From: a virus
IMG/VR virus record: IMGVR_UViG_3300049434_000093
Location: 1-27,724 of that record
Length of the DNA stretch: 27,724 bases
Direction: 5' to 3' (one strand)
Shown: positions 21,964 through 27,724 of the stretch, piece after piece
Layout of the letters: each line of letters begins with the position of its first letter
Position numbering within the stretch: position 1 is the stretch's first letter
Position numbers and translations under genes: made by a program
The notes under the pieces: generated by a model
Database searches by the model: none
Told to the model about the DNA's origin: nothing
What the model saw: only the letters and a program-made list of their open reading frames with translations

Positions 21964-21987
21964 GTTGCACTTCGGCCATCGTGCAAC
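21964..21987. other. Inverted repeat of unknown role
   Basis: GTTGCAC and GTGCAAC form a perfect seven-base-pair stem around a ten-base loop. It lies in the gene-free stretch between the kinase and the S74 protein. It could be an operator or an RNA hairpin. Confidence 0.4.
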
Positions 21988-22129
21988 AGGGCCCTAATGT
22001 CCGCGCTGGGTCGTTTCCAGACACCCGACGGCAAGGCCTGAAGGGCAGGGCCGGCAACGGCTTTTTCCCCGCCGCCTCCGAAGCCGCCAGGCTTCTGCCG
22101 TCGCTCGATGCCATCAACCGAACCCACAC

Positions 22130-22155
22130 AGGGCGGCCCGCGGGTCGCCCTTTTT
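22130..22155 (+). terminator. Intrinsic terminator before the S74 tail protein
   Basis: AGGGCGGCCCG and CGGGTCGCCCT pair with one G-U, ending in TTTTT, 15 bases before the next start codon. A weaker signal, GCCG-GCAA-CGGC followed by TTTTT, lies at about 22050-22066. Together they insulate the tail operon from upstream transcription. Confidence 0.72.
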
Positions 22156-22170
22156 CATGAAGGAACCCCC

Positions 22171-24480
22171 ATGGGCCTCAGCTCCTCCAAGACCAAGACC
22201 ACGTCGAACACGTCGCAGAACACCAACCAGACCGAGAACGCCACGACCACGCCGGTCACGCCGGATTGGCTGAGCCAGGCGGCGCAGGATTATGTCGGCC
22301 GGATCGGCGCGTTCGGGGACATGGATCCGAACGGCTTCGTCGCGCCCGCCGCGCCGCTGCAGCAAATGGCCTGGCAGAATGCCGGCAGCCTCGGCGATTG
22401 GCGCGGGCAGGCGGCGACCGCCTCGCAGCTCGCGCTCGGCGCAGGGCAAGGCGGAGCGAACCTCGCCGGCATTGGGGCAATGCGCCTTGCCGCGCCGGGC
22501 CTCCAGCCGGCGGCGCAGATGAGCGGCGGCGGCTCGGCGCAGACGGCAAACGCGCTCGGCGGGGGCAAGATGATGCCGGCACACAGCAGCAACATGCCGC
22601 GCCCGCCGGCGGATCAATCCGCGCCCCGGAACGCATTCAGCGGCGCGCAACAGCCCCAGCAGCAAGGCCCGGCCTTCACCTATGACGCCCCCCACGTCCG
22701 GGACGTCACGTCTCCCACCGTCTATGGCGCGGCGCAAACCAGCTTTGGCAACGCGCCCCAGGCCGGCGGGCAGGGCTATGCCGCGCCGCAGCTCGGCAAT
22801 GCGAACCTCGTCGGCGGGCAGGGCTATTCCGCGCCCCGGCTCGGGCAGGCGGGAAGCTATGCCGCCGCGCGCGCCGCCGCTCCGATCGGGGCGGAGACGA
22901 GGAGCTACAACCCGGCCCTCGCCACGCCCGCCGGCATTGCCCCGACCGCGGACGCATTCGCCTCCAGCGCCGGCCCGTCGAGCATGTTGGACAATCTCGG
23001 CGCCTATCAAAATCCCTATACCGATCGGGTCGTTCGAACGACGCTCGCCGATTATGACGACAATGCCGCCCGGCAGCGTGCGGCCCTGGAGGCGCAGGGC
23101 GCGCGGACCGGAGCCTTCGGCGGCTCCCGCTTCGGCATCGCCGAGGGTCAGCTTGGCGGCGATCTCGCGCGGGGCCGGGCCACGCTCGAGGCGGGCCTGC
23201 TCGATCAGGGCTTCAACGCTGCCGCCGGCCTTTCGCAATATGACGCGACGAACCGCCAGCAGGCCGGCCTGTTCAACGCCCAGAACCGGACCGGCGTCAG
23301 CCAGGGCAATGCGGCGGCGGCGAACAATCGGGCATTGGCGCAGGCGGGCATGGTCCAGCAGACGAACCTCGCCGATCAGGATGCGATGAACCAGAGCTCG
23401 CAGTTCGGCGCCGCGGCTTATAACGCATCGCAGGGCCAATATGCCGACGCCGCGAACCGCGCCGCGCTGGATTATGCCGGGCGGGCCGACAGTGCGTCTC
23501 AATTCGGCATCGCCAATCAGCAGCAGCGGGATCTTGCCCAGGCGGGCTATGAAGACAACGCGGCCCGCTACGGCGCGGATTCGTCGATGCAGGCGGCCCT
23601 GGCGAACCAGGGCCAGCTCGGCCAATATGGCCTTGCCAAGGCGGAGCTCAGCGCCGACGCGGCCAAATATGGCGCCGAGGCCGGAAACCAGGCATCGCTC
23701 GCCAATCAGGCCCTTGCCGGCCAATATGGCCTCGCCCGGTTCGGCGCCGACACCCAGAACGCCCAGAATTACGCGCAGGCCCGCAATGCATCGGGCCTGG
23801 CCGGTTATCGGGGCCAGCTCGGCAACGCCCAGCTTCAGGCGCAGCTCGCGGCCCAGGCCGGGCAATATGATGCGGGCGCCAACAACCAGATGTCGCAATT
23901 CAACGCCTCGCAGCAGGACGCGGCGCTCCAGCGCCGGCTTGCGGCCGCGGGGATGCTCGGCGGGCTGGCGAACGATTACGGCGCCGGCACCCGCGCCGAT
24001 CTCGGCACGATGACGCAGCTCGGCGACCAGCAGAGAGCGATCGAGCAGGCCTATGCGATGGCGGGCCCGGCGCAGCTCCAGTTGATGGGGCAGCTTTCGG
24101 GGATGACACCCTACGACATTCTCGTCGGACGCAACGTCAACGGCACGACCAACGGCACGCTGACCGGGACGGGCACGCAGACCGCCAGCCAGACGCCGAG
24201 CATGTTCAGCTCGCTGCTGCAGGCGGCGCAGGCCGCCGCGGCGTTCATCCCGCCGTCGGATCCACGCCTCAAGCGCGGGATCGAGAAGATCGGCGCGCTG
24301 GCGAACGGGCTTGGCCTCTATTTCTACAATTATCTCTGGGACGGGCACCGCAGGCCGCGCGTCGGCGTCATGGCCGACGAAGTCGAGCGGATCGTCCCCG
24401 AGGCATTGGGGCCGGCTTTCTTCGGCTTCCGCACCGTCGATTACCGCCGCCTCGGCCTTGCGCATCTGGTGGAGGCGTAA
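22171..24480 (+). CDS. Large Ala/Gln-rich tail or ejection protein with C-terminal S74-type chaperone domain
   Basis: A 769-residue protein; I chose ATG 22171 (MGLSSSKTKTTSNTSQNTNQTENATTTP) over 22108 because AAGGAA is upstream and this N-terminus is typical of a phage family that starts with a Ser/Thr/Asn-rich stretch then VTPDWLSQAAQDYVGRIGAFGDMDPNGFV. Residues 270-650 are Ala/Gln/Asn-rich helices with repeated NQ-LAQYGLA and AAKYGA patterns. The C-terminus has the intramolecular-chaperone pattern: SDPRLKRGI at S696-D697 with K701, YFYNYLWDG, RVGVMADEVERIVPEA and DYRRLGLAHLVEA. In known S74 proteins cleavage occurs before the Ser of the SD step and releases the chaperone; that residue pair is present here. 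It may be a DNA-ejection or fibre-type protein. No frameshift is seen. Confidence 0.78.
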   Translation: MGLSSSKTKTTSNTSQNTNQTENATTTPVTPDWLSQAAQDYVGRIGAFGDMDPNGFVAPAAPLQQMAWQNAGSLGDWRGQAATASQLALGAGQGGANLAGIGAMRLAAPGLQPAAQMSGGGSAQTANALGGGKMMPAHSSNMPRPPADQSAPRNAFSGAQQPQQQGPAFTYDAPHVRDVTSPTVYGAAQTSFGNAPQAGGQGYAAPQLGNANLVGGQGYSAPRLGQAGSYAAARAAAPIGAETRSYNPALATPAGIAPTADAFASSAGPSSMLDNLGAYQNPYTDRVVRTTLADYDDNAARQRAALEAQGARTGAFGGSRFGIAEGQLGGDLARGRATLEAGLLDQGFNAAAGLSQYDATNRQQAGLFNAQNRTGVSQGNAAAANNRALAQAGMVQQTNLADQDAMNQSSQFGAAAYNASQGQYADAANRAALDYAGRADSASQFGIANQQQRDLAQAGYEDNAARYGADSSMQAALANQGQLGQYGLAKAELSADAAKYGAEAGNQASLANQALAGQYGLARFGADTQNAQNYAQARNASGLAGYRGQLGNAQLQAQLAAQAGQYDAGANNQMSQFNASQQDAALQRRLAAAGMLGGLANDYGAGTRADLGTMTQLGDQQRAIEQAYAMAGPAQLQLMGQLSGMTPYDILVGRNVNGTTNGTLTGTGTQTASQTPSMFSSLLQAAQAAAAFIPPSDPRLKRGIEKIGALANGLGLYFYNYLWDGHRRPRVGVMADEVERIVPEALGPAFFGFRTVDYRRLGLAHLVEA

Positions 24481-24819
24481 ATGGGCGCCGGATTCCTCGC
24501 CAGGCTCGGCGCGAAGCTTCCCGCCGGCAATTCGGAATGGGCGCAGCTTGCCAATTTCTTTCCCGAAGGCGGCGCCGGCACGCCGAAGGACGAGCCGAAG
24601 GGCGAGAAAGGCCGGCATTTCGACGTCGCCTCGATCCTCTCGGCGCTGCAGGGGCTGGGCGGCGGCAATGCGCCGCCGCAGATCCCGCCGCCCGACTGGA
24701 TGCCGATGCCGCGCCCATCGGCGATGATGGCGGACGTGCGCAACGCGCCACGCCTCGCCCAGCGCCCGCTCATGCCGGCGCCGGACTGGATGCAACCTTA
24801 TCTTTGGGGAGTTCGATAA
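24481..24819 (+). CDS. Small phage protein of unknown function
   Basis: A 112-residue protein starting directly after the stop codon of the S74 protein, so translation is probably coupled. The N-terminus is MGAGFLARLGAKLPAGNSEWAQLANFFPEG in outline; a charged linker (PKDEPKGEKGRHFD) leads to a Gly/Pro-rich end that contains the repeated motif APDWM / PPDWM and closes with LWGVR. No known motif. Position in the tail operon suggests a minor virion or ejection component. Confidence 0.65.
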   Translation: MGAGFLARLGAKLPAGNSEWAQLANFFPEGGAGTPKDEPKGEKGRHFDVASILSALQGLGGGNAPPQIPPPDWMPMPRPSAMMADVRNAPRLAQRPLMPAPDWMQPYLWGVR

Positions 24820-25458
24820 ATGTCTTCTTTTCTTTCCGGCATCGGCCGCGCGATCCGCGCCCCGGGCCTTGGCAACCGGCTGCAGGCCGCCCTCGCGACC
24901 GCCGGCGGCGACACCGGCGCGATCCAGCGGCTGCGCGCCCTGCAGTTGCAGCAAGCCGAATTACAGCGCCAGAACGACGCGCGCGACGCGCAGGTGATCG
25001 GCGCCAAGAATATGGGCATCGGCAACGATGCGATCGCGGCGACGAACTCACAGGACCTGTCCTGGCTGGCGCGGCAGCGCGCCGCCGCCCGCATGTTCGG
25101 CGGCGCCGCCGATCCGGGCGGGGGGGAGGGCGACGACGTCGGGACTTATCCCGTCGACGCCGCGCCGCAGCCCGCGCCGGGAAGCGCGGCTCCGATCTTC
25201 GCGCCGCCGCCCGGCGCGCCTCCGTCCCGCACAACCTTTGCTTCGGCGCCGCTTCGCTTCCAGCCCCCGCCGGGCTTCCCCGTGGGCGCGGCCCAGTCGG
25301 GAGCGGGTCTTCGGACAGCGCCCTATTCCGGTGCGCATTGGGCGCAGTTGGCAGCAGCCCGCGGCATTCCACGCGCCACTAGCCATGCCCAGGCCGCCTC
25401 GCTGCCAAGAGGCAGCCGTTTCCTCGCACCCGATGGCTCGCTCAGGGAGATCGTGTAA
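24820..25458 (+). CDS. Phage protein of unknown function with helical N-terminus and Pro-rich C-terminus
   Basis: A 212-residue protein beginning right after the previous stop, with GGGGAG upstream. Residues 1-85 are helical and Gln/Ala-rich (IQRLRALQLQQAELQRQNDARDAQ), likely a coiled coil; the middle is a flexible Pro/Ala/Gly stretch (about 90-165). The end, GAHWAQLAAARGIPRATSHAQAASLPRGSRFLAPDG in outline, is a small conserved-looking phage motif. It ends in TAATG with the lysozyme gene. A minor virion or ejection protein is the likely role, by context only. Confidence 0.65.
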   Translation: MSSFLSGIGRAIRAPGLGNRLQAALATAGGDTGAIQRLRALQLQQAELQRQNDARDAQVIGAKNMGIGNDAIAATNSQDLSWLARQRAAARMFGGAADPGGGEGDDVGTYPVDAAPQPAPGSAAPIFAPPPGAPPSRTTFASAPLRFQPPPGFPVGAAQSGAGLRTAPYSGAHWAQLAAARGIPRATSHAQAASLPRGSRFLAPDGSLREIV

Positions 25459-26702
25459 TGCCCCAGAATTGGTGGGAATTGTTTCCCGAAGTGCAGCCCT
25501 CGCCCGCAACCCGTCCTCGCCCACTGCCCGGGCCGGGCGGAGCCATGCCTGGCGCCGCAATGGCGCTCCAGCCGGATTTGCCGGACGCGTCGCGCGATTC
25601 GGGACAGAAGCTCATCAGGGCGTTCGATCCGGCCTATTTTTCCGGAGGCGAATTCACAAGCGCCGAACTTCCTGCTCGCGCGCCGGTTCAATCATCTTTT
25701 TCCAGCGTTGACGGCGCGGAGGCCATGGGCCGCAATTCTGTCCTTCAAGTGGGGGCGGCAGCGATCCAGCGCCGGGCCGGTCCGGACGCCGTTCGCGCGC
25801 GCCTTCATGAGATGGGTCACACCGAACTGGATACGCCGAGCCCCTTTTCGGACCTGATACCGGATGGGGGGGAGACGCCTGGGATGACCGGTGCCTCGGG
25901 CATGCCGTTGCCGGCTGAACGGCAGATCAGTCAGGAGGGCGGTTTGGATGAGAGCTCGTATCCGGTCCCCAACCCGCAACAATATCGCGGCAATCTGCAG
26001 CGCCGTTCGGACCCGATGATGGCGCCTCAGAAGGCCGGCGGCGCTCTCAAACACCCTCAGTCAACGGTGTGGGGTCAAGTAAATGATCGAGTGAACGAGA
26101 TTGCGCGAGCCGCTTTTGGCCTCGTCAATAACCCTTCACGAGCGGCTCTTACGCCGTGGCAGCGTCGCCGCCGAGCAGAGAACGAGGCGGCTCTGAACGA
26201 TCCGAGAATAAGGGCGTTCCTGGATATGATTTCCTTTTCCGAGGGCAATACCAATTACGGCAGCCTCTTCGGAAACCATCACCAAACATTCACCGATAGA
26301 TCCACGCATCCTGGCAACCGTGGGGAAAATTTTCACGGGCGACCAGGTGGCGCATCCGGGCGATATCAAATTATGCCAAGAACATATCAAGATCTCAACG
26401 CGCGTCTAGGTCCATACACCATGTCTGATGCGGATCAGGATTTCATGGCGATAGAGATTATCAGGGAAAGGGGGGCGCTGCCCCTTATTATGTCCGGCCG
26501 TCTTGATGAGGCCATCTCAAGGCTCGGCAGAAGCCGTCAGTGGACGTCTTTCCCATTTCTGGAAAACGGAACTTGGCGCCGCAATCCGTCTAACCAATTT
26601 ACTCGAAATATAGAGGATTTGAGGGCGCGCTATGCCGAGGCGCTAACCCGGAATCAACGCGAGGGCCTCGCTGCGGCAGGAAGGCGGGTGACGCGAAACT
26701 GA
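25458..26702 (+). CDS. Lambda-R-type (GH104) lysozyme/lytic transglycosylase with a long N-terminal extension
   Basis: A 414-residue protein. The last 165 residues match the lambda R endolysin family: DPRIRAFLDMISFSEGN with catalytic Glu at 262, FTDRSTHPGN, GGASGRYQIMPRTYQDLNARLG in outline, DADQDFMAIEIIRERGALPLIMSGRLDEAI, and a final RNIEDLRARYAEA helix. It would cleave peptidoglycan by transglycosylation. Unlike lambda R (158 residues) it has about 245 extra N-terminal residues, Pro-rich and mostly disordered, with no signal peptide. Together with its coupling to tail genes (TAATG overlap) this suggests a virion-carried enzyme that opens the wall during DNA entry rather than a late lysis endolysin. 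Codon use becomes less GC-rich in the second half. Confidence 0.83.
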   Translation: MPQNWWELFPEVQPSPATRPRPLPGPGGAMPGAAMALQPDLPDASRDSGQKLIRAFDPAYFSGGEFTSAELPARAPVQSSFSSVDGAEAMGRNSVLQVGAAAIQRRAGPDAVRARLHEMGHTELDTPSPFSDLIPDGGETPGMTGASGMPLPAERQISQEGGLDESSYPVPNPQQYRGNLQRRSDPMMAPQKAGGALKHPQSTVWGQVNDRVNEIARAAFGLVNNPSRAALTPWQRRRRAENEAALNDPRIRAFLDMISFSEGNTNYGSLFGNHHQTFTDRSTHPGNRGENFHGRPGGASGRYQIMPRTYQDLNARLGPYTMSDADQDFMAIEIIRERGALPLIMSGRLDEAISRLGRSRQWTSFPFLENGTWRRNPSNQFTRNIEDLRARYAEALTRNQREGLAAAGRRVTRN

Positions 26703-26983
26703 CGTGCCGGCTTGTGTGAACAATTCTGGAATGTTGCTGTCGCCCGCGAGACTATCCGGGAGAATTTGCGCTGTCCCTAAGCGGCTGATGCATTCGTAGC
26801 CGATGGAGATTTGGAACCGGTCACGCGCACCATGGAATTCCGCCTGGTCGAGCATATTACACTAGCATTGCGTGCAAGATTGCGATAGATGTTCCTGATG
26901 TGTTCCGGCATCTTGGGACGAAACCTCGTTTCGTGTTTGACCGAGGGCCATCAAAGTGTCTGTCAGCGCAGAGGCATGTCAAC
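26703..26983. other. Intergenic stretch between lysozyme and ankyrin genes
   Basis: No holin or spanin-like gene is visible. The - strand can encode a 70-residue peptide here that partly overlaps the lysozyme end, but it lacks a convincing ribosome binding site. An AT-richer piece (CATATTACACTAGC) at about 26853-26867 is the likeliest promoter region for the ankyrin gene. Confidence 0.35.
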
Positions 26984-27724
26984 ATGGGCCATTTCATTCT
27001 CCCCAAGCATAGCATTCCCTCTTACCTTACTTGGTGGAGTGCGGCTGTGGTGCTCGCTCTGGTAATCCCCACCAGCAGTGCGCGAGCGATGCCGGATGAT
27101 GATTGGTGCCGAATCACCGGCGACCAGAGGTTCGATCAGATAGATCGAGACGGCCTCGTCAGAAGGGTAATCGCACAGCATGACTGGGTTCGCGTTCGGC
27201 GCCTCTTCAGCTTGAATTATCCACTGCCAGCGGAACTTAGAGGGCCGGACCGAGCCCGCGCTCTGCATGAGCTCCGCTCGGTTCAGCTCATTGGCGCCTC
27301 GGCGCGGGGGGACCTGCACGCCGTGAATCGCCTGCTGGCGGCGGGCGCGGACCCCAACGCGGAGGGCGAGAGCGACTATGTCGCAACGCCGTTGGCGCTG
27401 GCGGCGCTGTGCGATCGCCCGACGGTTGCATGGCGCCTCATTCGGGGCGGGGCGCGCGTCAATTATCGGTTCCACTATGCCAACGACATGGCGGTGCATG
27501 AAGGAACAACCGCGCTCATGTGGGCGAGCATGGGAGGCTCCTTGTCCGTGGTGCGGCTTCTGTTGAGCCGAGGCGCGCGCGCCGATCTGAGAGAGAGTTA
27601 TTTGATGCACGGCGATCCACCGAGGGAGCGTGGTGGGACCGCGCTCGAAATCTCGAGGAACACGGATTTCCCGACGAGCAGGGCTATCCAGCGACTACTC
27701 AGAGCACGCCTTCGCCGCCACTGA
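26984..27724 (+). CDS. Secreted ankyrin-repeat protein
   Basis: A 246-residue protein; ATG 26984 has GAGG nine bases upstream and gives a normal N-terminus, MGHFILPKHSIPSYLTWW, followed by a hydrophobic AAVVLALVIPTSSARA that would be cleaved after ARA. After a 60-residue lead there are about four ankyrin repeats: IGASARGDLHAVNRLLAAGADPNAE, PLALAALCDRPTVAWRLIRGGARVN, GTTALMWASMGGSLSVVRLLLSRGARAD and GGTALEISRNTDFPTSRAIQRLL in outline. Ankyrin repeats mediate protein binding; with export, the partner would be outside the cytoplasm. Phage-borne secreted ankyrin proteins are known in some symbiont phages, where they act on eukaryotic hosts. Codon use is less GC-rich than the structural genes, as in a transferred gene. 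The stop codon is the last base of the window. Confidence 0.82.
   Translation: MGHFILPKHSIPSYLTWWSAAVVLALVIPTSSARAMPDDDWCRITGDQRFDQIDRDGLVRRVIAQHDWVRVRRLFSLNYPLPAELRGPDRARALHELRSVQLIGASARGDLHAVNRLLAAGADPNAEGESDYVATPLALAALCDRPTVAWRLIRGGARVNYRFHYANDMAVHEGTTALMWASMGGSLSVVRLLLSRGARADLRESYLMHGDPPRERGGTALEISRNTDFPTSRAIQRLLRARLRRH

Noticed and set aside
22114-24954. 946-codon open frame on the - strand opposite the S74 protein
   Set aside because: The + strand has convincing phage protein motifs and good start sites. The - strand product is low-complexity Arg/Gly/Leu and follows the codon shadow of the + gene.
26643-26855. 70-codon - strand frame between lysozyme and ankyrin genes
   Set aside because: Part of it (ARDRFQISIGYECISRL) looks protein-like and could be a remnant, but it lacks a convincing ribosome binding site and overlaps the lysozyme end by 60 bases.
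1-27724. CRISPR array, tRNA, rRNA and diversity-generating retroelement (template/variable repeats with reverse transcriptase)
   Set aside because: No regular repeat-spacer series, no tRNA-like cloverleaf and no reverse transcriptase were found. The fibre repeats are protein-level tandem repeats rather than a template/variable pair.

Overview
The window is a structural-gene cluster of a tailed bacteriophage (most likely a prophage or phage-derived locus) in a high-GC alphaproteobacterium. A sphingomonad is my best guess. This rests on overall base composition, on the style of the small secreted proteins, and on intergenic repeats of the type GGGTSGAAAGCGGAC and TTCGACAGGCTCGGCCCGAAC that I associate with sphingomonad chromosomes. 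No rRNA, tRNA, CRISPR array, integrase, repressor or replication gene was seen.

Layout of the phage genes, all on the + strand and all apparently intact: probable small terminase (1-315), large terminase (284-1594), P22-type portal (1591-3606), scaffold (8846-9700), P22-type coat (9762-10961), head-tail adaptor (12591-13229), repeat-bearing fibre-like protein (13237-14433), gp10/nozzle-like tail protein (16554-18353), small GNAT-like protein (19189-19566), a 769-residue Ala/Gln-rich tail or ejection protein ending in an S74-type chaperone domain (22171-24480), two small unknown phage proteins (24481-25458), a lambda-R-type lysozyme fused to a long proline-rich leader (25458-26702), and a secreted ankyrin-repeat protein (26984-27724). 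This is the head and tail assembly module of a short-tailed, P22-like virus.

The phage genes are interrupted by cargo. Between portal and scaffold lie an IS1-like element (3680-5412, with target duplication, terminal inverted repeats, a 5'-truncated transposase and two passenger genes, one ImmA/IrrE-like) and then six small chromosomal-looking genes (5489-8606). Around the coat and tail genes lie an FkbM methyltransferase, a DUF3597 gene on the opposite strand, and four divergent paralogues of one soluble glycosyltransferase family (14475, 15138, 15859, 18403) in +,-,+,- orientation. A second chromosomal-looking island (19567-21893) holds a Cys-tailed small protein, a fragment of an inositol monophosphatase gene, a lipoprotein, a P-loop kinase-like gene and clustered intergenic repeats.

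Reading the genes together: terminase packages DNA through the portal into a shell made by coat and scaffold; adaptor and nozzle close the head; fibre, S74 protein and lysozyme serve adsorption and genome entry. The glycosyltransferase and methyltransferase genes look like a modification layer acting either on the virion or on the host surface. The multi-copy glycosyltransferase set and the passenger-carrying insertion element are the most unusual parts.
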